Notes: a model not told the origin generated them from the sequence alone. Shown: positions 9,085 through 18,973, counted from the first letter of the stretch. The stretch: 64,000 nt of DNA from Marinomonas aquiplantarum (GCF_003314975.1 NZ_QNRF01000009.1:54595-118594), one strand, 5' to 3'. A program made the numbers and translations.

Positions 9085-11919
9085 TTATTTATCTGCCTTG
9101 GGTCGTAAAAACGCCACCACCTTATTCTCAAATTGCAACGAATCCACCAACTGTTGGAAGCGACTCAAAGTCAAAGACTCATCCAATGTCGCCATATCTT
9201 CTAAATAGCGCGCATCATCAAACTTCACATAACTCAATTCCAGTCTGTGCACTAGGGTTGAACGGAAAGAGTTTTTTAAACGATTTATTTCCACATCAGC
9301 AAAAGCCAGCTGAGTCTCGGACACCCATTGTCGCGTGATTAAAGCAGGTAAATTCGCCAATATCTGCTCCGTTTGTGCCGCCAAAGCGTCGACTCGCTGC
9401 GGGTCGCTGGAGAATTGTACTGACAGCTCGGCACGATTTGATTCACGATTCAGCTCCAGTCCCACTCGAACACTGTAAACACCTTGCACTTTATCTCGCA
9501 ATTGGCGTTTCAACACTTCTTCCATGCGTTCGCCTAAGTACAGTAATTGCAGTGCTAATGTGGGTGACCAAGTCATGTCTTGGTAGGCGTACAAACGAAA
9601 CTCCGCTTTCGGTGTTTCATTAATAGACAAATCCAATCTTCTTTCACCGGCTGTTTGCAGCACTGGATGAGTGCGTCGTTTATGAGTAGCGGCCTTTGTC
9701 GCCGCACGAGGAATGCTCGCCAAATGCTTGGCCACTGACTGGAGAAGCACTTGTTCCTCTAAACTGGAAACAATGAAATATCTCACCGGTAGCGCAATCT
9801 GTTGTTCACGAGCTTGATTCAAGGTTGCAAAACTAAGCTGCTCAAGAGCCGCCACACTAGGTAGTAACTCTTGCTCATCGCCAAAACGCGTTTTGGCAAC
9901 CTCCCTTGCAAAAGCCTCACTCACTCTCACCACATCGACTTTTGCATTGCGTAACAGTCCTTTCATTGCATCCTGATAAACCGACTGATCAATGTTTGGC
10001 AAGCTTTGTGACTCATGATAATAAGCCAATAAGGTATCGAAATTTATATCTGTGCTGTTGCCTCGGTAAAAAACACTTTGCGCTTTTTGTTTGACGGAAA
10101 GATTTATTTTGTTCGCCTGCCGCCATTTAGTTAACTCTTCTTGTGTCCAGCCGTAAACACCTGTTGCCTCTGAGAGCTGTAATGCAATTTGCTCCGCCCA
10201 GTGATTACCACCTAATACCTGATAGCCAGCTTTGGAATAGGCAGAGAAATAACTGATGGACTCTTCAGCAGGCTGATACATATCTGCGTAGCGCTCAGCT
10301 AAGACAGTCGGATCCAGTAAAGTTAACAGATCACCATTCAATAACTGCCACTCAGATAAGCCCAATTGAGTATCACGAGACACTAAACGATACTCTCCGC
10401 GAGAAACATTTTCCGGTAGCGCTTTATCCGCTACTTGAACGGCTTTTTGCAACGGTTTATGAGTAATCTGCAAGGCTTTTGAAAATAGTTTTTCTATTGT
10501 TTCGGCATTACCAAGATCTACTTTTCCCCCACCAACCGCTTGAGTATAAAGAATACGATCCGCTGAATTCAGCCAGTCGCGCATGCGTTGATTCACATCC
10601 TCTAAGTGAATCGTTGGTAATAGGTCGAGTACTTGATTATTCGATATTTCAGGGTCGGCCAATACCTTATCAGTGGCAACCGCATCTAAAATCTTCATGC
10701 TCCATAAACTGCCTCGTTGTTGCGAAGCCTGCTTATTCGTTTCAACCGTCTTCATAACTTTTTGTCGTATTGCATCAAAATCAGCTTGGTAAAAACCTTG
10801 CTGCTGAATGGCGGCCAGCTCTGACGCCAGCACAGATACCCCCTGCGCATGAAAACCGGCGTCCACATTCACAGAGAAGCCAAAAATATCCACATTAGGT
10901 GACACACTGCCTTTAGTACTTGAAAAGCTTCTAACCTTGTCTTTAAGCTGGACGCTTTGGCGACGTACTTGTTGCGTTAACAAGCTACGTGCCATGTAGC
11001 CAATCAAACCATTACGTCGCCCTTGTAGCGAGTTTTCATAGCGGTTCTCATAGCGAAGCAAGTACGCCACACGATTAATTTTACTGCCAGCATCCGTTAG
11101 TTCCCCTATCTTTAGTTCATCACCTAGACGTGGATCTTTTTCATGACGTGGCGGCAAAGGTAGGCTTTCTGTTTGCCCAAACAATCGCTCTATTTGTTCA
11201 GCAATCAGCTCTGGGTTACTTGGCGTATAGAGAATTAATGCCATGTTACTGGGCTGATACCACCCCTTATAAAAGGCTTGAAGCCGTTCCACTGGGGTAT
11301 TCTTTATGGACGTTTGTGTTCCAATAACAGGGCGTTCAGGATACAGGGACCCCACTCGCAACAAGGCTTTTTTCTCTTCATTAATGCGCGTTCTAGGTGA
11401 CAATTTTTTACGCCATTCTTCTTCTATCACCAAACGCTCTTTACTCAAGGAGTCATCCTTTATTTGTGCATAAAACGCCATTTGTTGATAAATTTTCAGC
11501 ATGGCTGAGAGGCTTTTATCGTTCGTCTTTTTTAGATTGATCATATAGCGCGTATTTTCGCTGTTGGTCATGGCATTAAAATCCCGACCTTGCTTAAGCC
11601 CAAGCTCAGTTAATGCACTTCTTACACCCTGCGGGTAATCACCACTTTCGTGGAACACCATATGTTCAACCATATGTGCGACACCCAACTGGTCCTGCTC
11701 TTCATCCATGGCACCCGCTTTGACTAATAAGGTAGCCATGGTTAATTGCTTTGGATAGTCAGCCTCTTGTCGTGAATCAAAAATATAATATTGAAAACCA
11801 TTGTCCAAAGTGCCGCGAACAATCCGTTTATCCCAAGACATCTCTCCCTGTTCATTGGCCAATATTGGCTGAACTAGTAAACAAAACAAGACACTCAAAA
11901 CCCGCTGATAAAACATCAT
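9085..11919 (-). CDS. Periplasmic M16 zinc protease, PqqL/FusC-like
   Basis: A 944-residue M16 (pitrilysin/insulinase) metalloprotease with a signal peptide (MMFYQRVLSVLFCLLVQPILA). The inverted zinc motif is H82-M-V-E85-H86. The third ligand is most likely E168 in the ERLVIEEEW stretch. The size is that of the two-lobed PqqL-type enzymes, with a second, inactive M16 half at the C-terminus. Known relatives next to TonB receptors are Pectobacterium FusC, which degrades imported ferredoxin to release iron, and E. coli PqqL beside YddB. Here it directly follows an STN-type TonB receptor (83-bp gap) and a FecI/FecR pair. I infer that it processes a peptide or protein brought in by that receptor. 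The substrate is unknown. Confidence 0.88.
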   Translation of the reverse strand: MMFYQRVLSVLFCLLVQPILANEQGEMSWDKRIVRGTLDNGFQYYIFDSRQEADYPKQLTMATLLVKAGAMDEEQDQLGVAHMVEHMVFHESGDYPQGVRSALTELGLKQGRDFNAMTNSENTRYMINLKKTNDKSLSAMLKIYQQMAFYAQIKDDSLSKERLVIEEEWRKKLSPRTRINEEKKALLRVGSLYPERPVIGTQTSIKNTPVERLQAFYKGWYQPSNMALILYTPSNPELIAEQIERLFGQTESLPLPPRHEKDPRLGDELKIGELTDAGSKINRVAYLLRYENRYENSLQGRRNGLIGYMARSLLTQQVRRQSVQLKDKVRSFSSTKGSVSPNVDIFGFSVNVDAGFHAQGVSVLASELAAIQQQGFYQADFDAIRQKVMKTVETNKQASQQRGSLWSMKILDAVATDKVLADPEISNNQVLDLLPTIHLEDVNQRMRDWLNSADRILYTQAVGGGKVDLGNAETIEKLFSKALQITHKPLQKAVQVADKALPENVSRGEYRLVSRDTQLGLSEWQLLNGDLLTLLDPTVLAERYADMYQPAEESISYFSAYSKAGYQVLGGNHWAEQIALQLSEATGVYGWTQEELTKWRQANKINLSVKQKAQSVFYRGNSTDINFDTLLAYYHESQSLPNIDQSVYQDAMKGLLRNAKVDVVRVSEAFAREVAKTRFGDEQELLPSVAALEQLSFATLNQAREQQIALPVRYFIVSSLEEQVLLQSVAKHLASIPRAATKAATHKRRTHPVLQTAGERRLDLSINETPKAEFRLYAYQDMTWSPTLALQLLYLGERMEEVLKRQLRDKVQGVYSVRVGLELNRESNRAELSVQFSSDPQRVDALAAQTEQILANLPALITRQWVSETQLAFADVEINRLKNSFRSTLVHRLELSYVKFDDARYLEDMATLDESLTLSRFQQLVDSLQFENKVVAFLRPKADK

Positions 11920-12002
11920 TCATATCCCAAAAAAAGAGAAATGCAGTGACAAAATGCATCACTGCTAATTATAAAAAGATTCAATCTAATCATTAACAAC
12001 CA

Positions 12003-14762
12003 CTAGAAACGCATACCCACTTCAATAGTGCTTGAGCGTCCTAAGGTGTAGGAGTAAGTATTGGAGTTAGTAGAAGCATCAATATAGTCATCAAAGATAT
12101 TATTAACCTTTAACTTTAAGTAACCGTCCACGTCCTTAAACAGCTCTGGTTGCCACTCAAACGTGGTGTCTAAGGTAATCAATTGATCAAAATCTAGGTC
12201 TTCATAGATGTCATAGGTGCCAGTAATATCGGTATAGTTATCTCCGGTGTCTCTTGCAACAGTACCACCGGCTTTCACATTGATACGATTTGACCAAGTC
12301 AAATTCCATATTGGAATATAAGTCTCAGTAGAGAACTTAACGGTAAAGGGAATATTGAAATCGGTTTTAGGCAGTTGGGTTTCATAGATTACATGACCGT
12401 GATAGTAGATGGAGTCAGACGAAATCTCATCTTCGTAAGACACGTCACTCAACACGTTGGTTTCGCTTTCTTGATAACTGATGGAGAAGCCACCGTAAGT
12501 TTGTGTGCCCGCAAACTCAAAAGGCTTCAATGTTTCAAAACTCAAAGAAAGGGTTTCAGTAAGACTTTCCCCTTCATTAGTGTAGTAATCACCAGTGTCG
12601 TTTTCAGTACGCGTCACTAAGTCCTGAGAGTCTCGACGTACCCACTTGAGGGTAGCATTGACGTTACCCAATTTTTGCGACACTCCCAACACTAACTCAT
12701 CGGAATAAGGCGTGTCTAAGTCATACTGGTAGAAAGAATCATCGGAATAATTCGTCACACGATTTAAACTACCATCGGAATTGTATCGATACATGGTACG
12801 CCATGAGCGTAACTGGCTGTTCACCTCGTAACGGAAGAAATCACGGCCATAGTATCGATTGGCGCCGGTAATCAAATAGGTTTGCTGGTTACTGAAAATA
12901 TCCCAAGTGGCACTGGCCCGGGGAGAAATATCCAAGTTTTCAAGCGAAGTATTGTAGTCGGCTCTCAACCCCAAGTAGTAAGTCCAATCCTTGTGTTCGA
13001 TGGTGTCCTCAACAAAAGCACCATAAGCCAAATAGCTTTTTTCTAATTTGTTAGCAGCCGTTTCACTTTGAATAAACAGATATTCATCATCGTAATCCAC
13101 CACACCATCAGAGTTTGCATCGGCACAAGAACTTGAACCACTAATACAGCGGTAGGTTTGACTAATAATGTCACCTTCCACTTCATAGAACTGCTTAATA
13201 TGGCTCAGCTCAACCCCAAGATGAAGAGTGTGCTGAAAATCCCCAACAACAAATGCCTTCTGTAACCAGTCTAACCCTACTGCTGTGGTATCTTGTTGCT
13301 GATTAATGTCACCGTAACCACCGGAATAAGGCCAATCACCATTGGTTCTATCCGCAGGATGATAAACATAACTTGAGTCATCAGATGCTAAGGTATCTTG
13401 CGCCTTGCTATAACTCAATAAACTGGTAAGGACGCCCTTTTCAGCTTGATAAACTGCATCCAAAGACACCCCAGTGGCCTTGTGCGACTTCACAAAAGCG
13501 GAATCATAAGAGGCATTCGTTACTCCATCATGGTAGCGGTTCGAATAAATTACTGAGGCTCCGAAATTCAGATCAGAAGTCGCTTTAACATCTAAACGCG
13601 CCGCCAAATTATCCACGGTATCATCGTATTCCACCCCTTGTTTATCATAAACAGTATTACCAATGTTTTTGACATAGCTCTGAGCAAAACGAGAGACACC
13701 ACGAGAAAAGCTGTAAGTCATACCGGCTTTTTCACCCAACCCTTGTGCGCCCGAGAGGGTGTAACGCTGCTTTAGGTAATCTGGAGTGTATTCACCTTCT
13801 ATGGAATCCCCTTCCGCCATATCTTCTTCTAACGACTCATCGAAGTGCATTTCGTCAAATTCATCACGAGACAGTTTATATTTCCATGAGAAATAATCTT
13901 CGCCGTCATAACGTTTAATTTCTGAGCTAATCACACCACCAAGAAAACCACCAAAAGCGGCAGGAACATTGGAGTCGTAAATGGTCACCGACTCTAAAAT
14001 CGCAGGATCCACATAGAAGCTTTGTGATGAACTCCCAGATAGCATACTGAGATTGGCAGGATTAATTGGGTTTGAATAAGTGTCTTCCGAATCACCAGGA
14101 TTCAAATCATTATTCGCTGAAATACCATCAATGATATAAGCATTCTGGTAATGAGCTTGGCCGTGAATAGAGACTTCATCTGGGCGCATGCTGGCACTAC
14201 TGGCAGAGTTACTGGAAGATAAACTGAAGCGCGCCGCCGCATTGCCTTTCAACAAATCAGTTAAATTTGTGCTCTCACCAGCCATACTCTCTATCTCAGT
14301 AGAACGAATGGTTTTCTCACCTATCTTAGTCGTATCTTTCGTGTCGTTAATTAGGATAGGTGATAATTCAATACCATCTGAGGTTTGGGTAACACTGTTC
14401 GCATCAACCAACACAAGGCTGTTACCCGTGCCCTCTTGATAAGATAGCCCTGTACCTGACAACAAAAGATCTAGCGCTTGACTATGAGAGTATTGCCCTT
14501 CTATACCATTTGTTCGTTTGCCACGTGTTAATTGAGCATTTCCACCGATAAACCAACCTGATGTTACTGCAAATTGGTTTAACGCTTTTTCTAATGAACC
14601 TTCTGGAATGCGATAAAATGTATGCTCATTAATAACGGATGCCGCAAACGCACTATTTGGCACAATAAAAGAAAAACTTCCCGTTACCAAGCCTATACTC
14701 AAAGCTAATAACGTGGGAGTTGTTCGTTGCTTGACACAACGAAAAGAATGGCAGGTTAACAT
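12003..14762 (-). CDS. TonB-dependent receptor with STN signalling domain
   Basis: A 919-residue outer-membrane transducer. A long signal peptide ends near residue 41 (NSAFA). Next comes an STN domain (about residues 50-120), the periplasmic module that signals to FecR proteins. A TonB-box-like ELSPILI lies near 135, a plug domain follows (LLKGNAAAR...VSIHGQAHYQNAYIIDGI), and a large beta-barrel ends in phenylalanine (IEVGMRF). An extracellular loop carries C539 and C546 followed by a perfect EF-hand/dockerin-like loop starting at D548 (DANSDGVVDYDD). It lies between fecR and the M16 protease on the same strand, so the ligand should be both sensed and imported. Ferredoxin, haem protein, siderophore or another metal carrier are all possible. 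Confidence 0.92.
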   Translation of the reverse strand: MLTCHSFRCVKQRTTPTLLALSIGLVTGSFSFIVPNSAFAASVINEHTFYRIPEGSLEKALNQFAVTSGWFIGGNAQLTRGKRTNGIEGQYSHSQALDLLLSGTGLSYQEGTGNSLVLVDANSVTQTSDGIELSPILINDTKDTTKIGEKTIRSTEIESMAGESTNLTDLLKGNAAARFSLSSSNSASSASMRPDEVSIHGQAHYQNAYIIDGISANNDLNPGDSEDTYSNPINPANLSMLSGSSSQSFYVDPAILESVTIYDSNVPAAFGGFLGGVISSEIKRYDGEDYFSWKYKLSRDEFDEMHFDESLEEDMAEGDSIEGEYTPDYLKQRYTLSGAQGLGEKAGMTYSFSRGVSRFAQSYVKNIGNTVYDKQGVEYDDTVDNLAARLDVKATSDLNFGASVIYSNRYHDGVTNASYDSAFVKSHKATGVSLDAVYQAEKGVLTSLLSYSKAQDTLASDDSSYVYHPADRTNGDWPYSGGYGDINQQQDTTAVGLDWLQKAFVVGDFQHTLHLGVELSHIKQFYEVEGDIISQTYRCISGSSSCADANSDGVVDYDDEYLFIQSETAANKLEKSYLAYGAFVEDTIEHKDWTYYLGLRADYNTSLENLDISPRASATWDIFSNQQTYLITGANRYYGRDFFRYEVNSQLRSWRTMYRYNSDGSLNRVTNYSDDSFYQYDLDTPYSDELVLGVSQKLGNVNATLKWVRRDSQDLVTRTENDTGDYYTNEGESLTETLSLSFETLKPFEFAGTQTYGGFSISYQESETNVLSDVSYEDEISSDSIYYHGHVIYETQLPKTDFNIPFTVKFSTETYIPIWNLTWSNRINVKAGGTVARDTGDNYTDITGTYDIYEDLDFDQLITLDTTFEWQPELFKDVDGYLKLKVNNIFDDYIDASTNSNTYSYTLGRSSTIEVGMRF

Positions 14763-14864
14763 GTGATACTCCAGTAATAGTAATACTTCTTATTTCTATT
14801 ACCGAACACAGTTACGAAAAAGGGACATAAGAAAGGTTAACTTTTTAAAGCATTGCTGAAAATC

Positions 14865-15857
14865 TTATGCGGCTGAAATATTAATCCACCAAGGCATGAT
14901 TTTTTCCACCTTAATAGGGAAAGCTGTTTCTAACATAGTCAAAACGGTATCAATATCTTGGGTTGGATAGGTACCAACCACACGCCAACTTTCTAGACTT
15001 GAATCGAGGTTGATATGACCATGCTGATAACGACCAATTTCATTGATAAAATCTTTTAAGGACATATCATCGACGATTAATTGACCACGAGTCCAAGACT
15101 CATACATAGCCATTACTGGTTGAGGTTTCATCGACGCATTTTTATGTAAATGCACCTCTTTTCCAGCATTAATCAGCATAGATTGTTTTGAGTGCAATGA
15201 AGAAAAAGACAGTTGTCCATGATAGACAGCAAGCACAGCCTGCTGATCAGATAAATGGCGCAAACAAAAACGAGCTTTTTGAGACGTCAGCTTTATTACC
15301 GCATGAGGGCAACTAACTAAGAAAGGCCGTTCATCTTGTGTTTCATTTAAATCGAAGAATGCCTCTCCTGAAATCAAGGAGATGGCCCGCACATTGTCAT
15401 CAAACTCATCGTTTAAGCCTGTATATGTGTTTAACCAGACATCAGAACCATCTGCTAGAGCGACACGCTTCAACTCACCAGTCGAGGTATGAAAATCAGC
15501 GTTCCAAACCGCTACCATACTGGGCAAGCTGGCTTTCTCCCAACCTATCCAACCAATACCTAACGCAGCCGTGACACCGAGTAAGCCTTTAGAAAATTGT
15601 CGACGAGATACTTGTCTTGCATGACTGTTGTCGAGAACCTGCTTAACGGGAGTGTTAAGTCCCTGCTGCTGAAAAGAGTCAAACATGGCACCAACTGATT
15701 CGACTTTTGACCAAGCACGTTGATGCTCAATATCAGCCTCTAACCATTTTAGCCACGCTTGTTTATCTTGTTCCGATGCCGCTTCATCTGACAATATGGC
15801 AAACCACTCTGATGCCGCTTCTAATTGTTTAAAGTGATTCGATTTTGAATTCATCAT
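14865..15857 (-). CDS. FecR-family sigma regulator / anti-sigma factor
   Basis: A protein of about 330 residues. The N-terminal cytoplasmic DUF4880 segment (ASEWFAILSDEAASEQD...WLEADIEHQRAW) contacts the sigma factor. One membrane segment (GLLGVTAALGIGWIG) follows, then the periplasmic FecR domain that reads the STN domain of the receptor. The membrane segment is preceded by SRRQFSKG, a good twin-arginine motif. Tat-dependent insertion of FecR proteins has been reported for E. coli FecR. The frame can be extended to 15887, but I prefer ATG at 15857, which overlaps the stop codon of the sigma gene (ATGA), indicating translational coupling. Confidence 0.9.
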   Translation of the reverse strand: MMNSKSNHFKQLEAASEWFAILSDEAASEQDKQAWLKWLEADIEHQRAWSKVESVGAMFDSFQQQGLNTPVKQVLDNSHARQVSRRQFSKGLLGVTAALGIGWIGWEKASLPSMVAVWNADFHTSTGELKRVALADGSDVWLNTYTGLNDEFDDNVRAISLISGEAFFDLNETQDERPFLVSCPHAVIKLTSQKARFCLRHLSDQQAVLAVYHGQLSFSSLHSKQSMLINAGKEVHLHKNASMKPQPVMAMYESWTRGQLIVDDMSLKDFINEIGRYQHGHINLDSSLESWRVVGTYPTQDIDTVLTMLETAFPIKVEKIMPWWINISAA

Positions 15858-16372
15858 AGAGAAAGTTCCGACTGCAACATCACGCATTGAAGCATCGCCT
15901 GAGCCATATAACGTTTTACCATTCGCTCAGAAACAGACAGGTGTTCGGCAATCTCTCGATACGTTAATCCATGTAATTGCGATAAAATAAGAGTATTTGC
16001 TACTTTCATCGGCATCTTCGCAATCACCGCATCAAGCTGACACAAGACCTCGATCATCTCTGCGGAATGCTCGGCTGACGGTTGAAAGTCTTCTTCCAAG
16101 TTTGCGAGCGATTCTAGCCAAGCCTGCTCAATTTGTTTACGACGCCAATGGTCAATAAATAACCCTCGAGCAATCGTAGCAAGCAGCCCTTTTGGCTCCC
16201 TGCTATTCCATGAAGCATTTGACTTTTTCAGCAGGCGCACAAAAGTGTCTTGAGTTAGGTCAGCCGCTAACTCATTGCAACCCAGTTTTTTACGAATCCA
16301 TCCTTTTAACCATTGATGATGCTCAATATAAATGTCTCCAACCCTTTGAGCATTTTCTTGTTCAGGACTCAT
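15854..16372 (-). CDS. ECF sigma factor, FecI-like
   Basis: A 172-residue extracytoplasmic-function sigma-70 protein. Region 2 carries LAADLTQDTFVRLL, and region 4 is a helix-turn-helix (LTYREIAEHLSVSERMVKRYM) that reads the -35 element. It is first in the minus-strand order sigma, fecR, receptor, protease. A Fur-like box lies 58 bases upstream of its start codon. This is the standard two-layer control: iron starvation relieves Fur, and ligand at the receptor then releases the sigma factor to transcribe the receptor gene. I could not identify its target promoter in the 102-bp fecR-receptor gap. Confidence 0.93.
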   Translation of the reverse strand: MSPEQENAQRVGDIYIEHHQWLKGWIRKKLGCNELAADLTQDTFVRLLKKSNASWNSREPKGLLATIARGLFIDHWRRKQIEQAWLESLANLEEDFQPSAEHSAEMIEVLCQLDAVIAKMPMKVANTLILSQLHGLTYREIAEHLSVSERMVKRYMAQAMLQCVMLQSELSL

Positions 16373-16429
16373 AGCTTGGGAGCACCTCGCCTTATATCAC
16401 TGTATGAAGAGCGCGCAAAATAGCAAAAA

Positions 16430-16444
16430 TGAGAATCAATATCA
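16430..16444 (-). promoter_or_regulatory. Fur-like box in front of the ECF sigma gene
   Basis: TGAGAATCAATATCA on the plus strand matches the 7-1-7 Fur core TGATAAT-N-ATTATCA with one mismatch in each half. It lies in the only upstream region of the sigma-fecR-receptor-protease genes, which makes iron control likely. Confidence 0.75.
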
Positions 16445-16450
16445 ATTAAT

Positions 16451-17116
16451 TTAAAGCGTCGTAAAAGCTCCACCTTTTGCCAAAGCCCTTTGGTAACTCG
16501 GTTGCTTTTCCACCTCAGACAAAAATTTGCGGATGTTAGGGTAAGAAGATAAGTCCATTCGAGTACTGGAAGCTTGTAATGGAAAGCTCATTTGAATATC
16601 CGCCGCCGTTAGTCCCTCTCCAGCAAACCAGGTTCGATCAGCAAGTGTCGCTTCGATTAGCTCTATCTGTGGCTGTAGACGAGGCTGAATAAATTTCTGA
16701 ATGACTTTATCTGTCAGTGCTTTGGCAATCGGCTTTATAAAAAAAGGCATGGGATTTTTTGGCACTTTGGTCATCACCAACTTCATGACCAGCAACGGCA
16801 TTAACGAACCTTCAGCAAAGTGCAACCAATATCGATAGTCTAGTAACGCTTGCCCTTCAGTTGGTCGGAGGCGGTTACCCTCATCGTATTGATCCAATAA
16901 ATATTCAATGATAGCGCCCGACTCAGCAATGGTATTATCGCCATCGGTCAAAATCGGCGCTTTCCCCAAAGGGTGTATTTCTTTAAGAGAATCAGGTGCT
17001 GAAGCGGTGTTCGGGTCACGCTTATATTCAATGATCTCATAAGCTAAATTGAGCTCTTCGAGCAACCATAAAATACGTTGTGAACGGGAATTTTCTAGAT
17101 GATGAACTTGAATCAT
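16451..17116 (-). CDS. Glutathione S-transferase family protein
   Basis: A 221-residue cytosolic GST. It has an N-terminal thioredoxin-fold domain with the conserved cis-proline region HPLGKAPIL and the glutathione-contacting AESGAII motif, then an all-helical C-terminal domain (WFAGEGLTAADIQMSFPL). The frame is open to 17194, but the ATG at 17116 has a perfect AAGGAGG five bases upstream and gives the usual GST start. It resembles the bacterial GST3-like group. The electrophilic substrate is unknown. It is a single gene with no pathway partners. Confidence 0.88.
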   Translation of the reverse strand: MIQVHHLENSRSQRILWLLEELNLAYEIIEYKRDPNTASAPDSLKEIHPLGKAPILTDGDNTIAESGAIIEYLLDQYDEGNRLRPTEGQALLDYRYWLHFAEGSLMPLLVMKLVMTKVPKNPMPFFIKPIAKALTDKVIQKFIQPRLQPQIELIEATLADRTWFAGEGLTAADIQMSFPLQASSTRMDLSSYPNIRKFLSEVEKQPSYQRALAKGGAFTTL

Positions 17117-17239
17117 AACGGCCTCCTTACATGTCGATACTGCAAACGTACCACAGGCACAGGAGGACCAATAGTCAGAAAGTAGAAATGACAACAGTGT
17201 TGACCTTATGTTGTCATTTCAATCTGTCCAGCCGTAGCA

Positions 17240-18955
17240 TTATTGTATAGCGGGTTTAGGTTGCCACATTATTTCAATTTCATTAGCCGGAATTGGTGGT
17301 GAAAAGAAATACCCCTGCAAACGTTTAACCCCTAACCTAGCACAAAGGTCTCTTTGAAAACTGGTTTCCACACCTTCTGCAACCGTATCAAAACCAAGGG
17401 AATGGGCAAACGAGCTAATGGCTTTCAACAAACTCGCTTCATCTTCGTGCTCAATGAAACGCACAAAAGACTTGTCAATTTTAAGGATATTAAAAGGGTA
17501 CTCATTCAAATGAGACAGCGAGGAGTAACCGGTACCAAAGTCATCCAAAGCGAGCTTTACACCTAAAGCCGACATTTTATTTAACATATCGAGGGCAACG
17601 AGACTGCTTTCCAAACTGCTTTCTGTTAACTCTAATTCAATACGATCCGCCGGAATATGATAGCGTTCCAAACACTCTAAAAGAAATTCACTCAACCCCG
17701 CATCTTTTAATTGGCGTGCCGATAGATTCACAGAAATCGTGAAATTTAGGTCTTTCATACCTGGCTTATTTAACCAAATTTGGAATTGTTTGCAGGCTTC
17801 ATCCATAACCCAACGCCCCAATTCATTGATGAAATGGCTTTCTTCGGCAATGGGAATAAACTCATCCGGTGGCACTAACCCCATCTCTGGATGTTGCCAG
17901 CGTATTAAGGCTTCCACACCGACTAAATCAAAGCTTTGTGAATCCACTTGTGGCTGGTAATAAAGCACAAATTCATCTCGCTCAATGGCTCGCTTCAAAT
18001 CATGTTCAATTCGAATACGGCTTTCAATTTTTTGATGGAATTGCTTTGAATAATATTGTGCCTGCTTACCACCCAAGCCTTTTGAGCGATACATGGCCAC
18101 ATCCGCACACTTCATTAGATCAATCGCCGTTACCGCACATTCAGGATAAGTAGCCACCCCAACACTGCCTGAGATATCAATGGTTCGACCACTGTATTGA
18201 ACAGGTTGAGACAGCTCAAACATGACCTCATCAACTAAGCAGCGAACATGATTAAGGTGTTCAAAATGATTGAGTAAAATCGCGAATTCATCTCCACCAA
18301 GGCGACATATTTTATCTCCGATACCCAAAACACCTCGCAACCGAGACGCCACTTTTTTCAGCACCTCATCACCAACGACATGCCCAAGTGAATCATTAAT
18401 GTGTTTAAATTTATCTAAGTCCATTAACAACAAGGCAATCTTGCGACCATCAAGCTGCGCTTGGGTAATGAGGTCTTTTAACGCGGCATCAAAAAAATAG
18501 CGATTACTTAAACCAGTTAAACTATCTTGCTCTGCCAGATTTCTCAGTTGCTCGTGACTTTCTCTAACCTGCCTTTCTAAATTACTCCGCTCCGCTGCGA
18601 TGAGAATGGCGCGTTTCAGCCTTGAAGCATTAATTTCACTCTTCATAATGAAGTCTTGTGCGCCAGCTTCCACACACTGCAGAGCAAGTTCTTCATCGCT
18701 ACTGTGACTTAACATAACAATAGCGGACGAAAAATTTTCAGTACCTCTTAGCTCTCGTAATACTTCAATACCATTTTGCGATGGCAACTGATAATCCAAC
18801 AAAATAATGTCGTAATACTTTTTATTAGCGAAATGAATTCCCTCACCGGCAGAATGAGCTTGATCGACGCTGCTTAAAGGCAAATCTGAACGTCTTAATG
18901 TTCTAATCGCCGCCATTCGATCAACAGCGTCATCATCAATAATCAATAGATTCAT
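17240..18955 (-). CDS. Response regulator with GGDEF and EAL domains
   Basis: A 571-residue protein: receiver domain (about 1-120, phospho-acceptor aspartate in ILLDYQLP), GGDEF domain (about 135-300, intact LGGDEFAIL) and EAL domain (about 310-565). The EAL part keeps GVEALIRWQHP, SVNLSARQL, ELTESS, DDFGTGYSSL, the lysine of LKIDKSFV and TVAEGVE, so it should hydrolyse cyclic-di-GMP. The RxxD inhibitory site before GGDEF is absent: GIGD stands in its place. It is last in an operon with a receiver protein and a CHASE kinase, so its output is probably set by that kinase. Confidence 0.92.
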   Translation of the reverse strand: MNLLIIDDDAVDRMAAIRTLRRSDLPLSSVDQAHSAGEGIHFANKKYYDIILLDYQLPSQNGIEVLRELRGTENFSSAIVMLSHSSDEELALQCVEAGAQDFIMKSEINASRLKRAILIAAERSNLERQVRESHEQLRNLAEQDSLTGLSNRYFFDAALKDLITQAQLDGRKIALLLMDLDKFKHINDSLGHVVGDEVLKKVASRLRGVLGIGDKICRLGGDEFAILLNHFEHLNHVRCLVDEVMFELSQPVQYSGRTIDISGSVGVATYPECAVTAIDLMKCADVAMYRSKGLGGKQAQYYSKQFHQKIESRIRIEHDLKRAIERDEFVLYYQPQVDSQSFDLVGVEALIRWQHPEMGLVPPDEFIPIAEESHFINELGRWVMDEACKQFQIWLNKPGMKDLNFTISVNLSARQLKDAGLSEFLLECLERYHIPADRIELELTESSLESSLVALDMLNKMSALGVKLALDDFGTGYSSLSHLNEYPFNILKIDKSFVRFIEHEDEASLLKAISSFAHSLGFDTVAEGVETSFQRDLCARLGVKRLQGYFFSPPIPANEIEIMWQPKPAIQ

Positions 18956-18973
18956 ACTTCCCTCTGATTCAAT

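Noticed and set aside
14763..14864. Search for a FecI-type promoter (GGAAAT -35) before the TonB receptor
   Set aside because: No sequence close enough to the E. coli fecA promoter was found, so I did not annotate one. This sigma factor may read a different motif.
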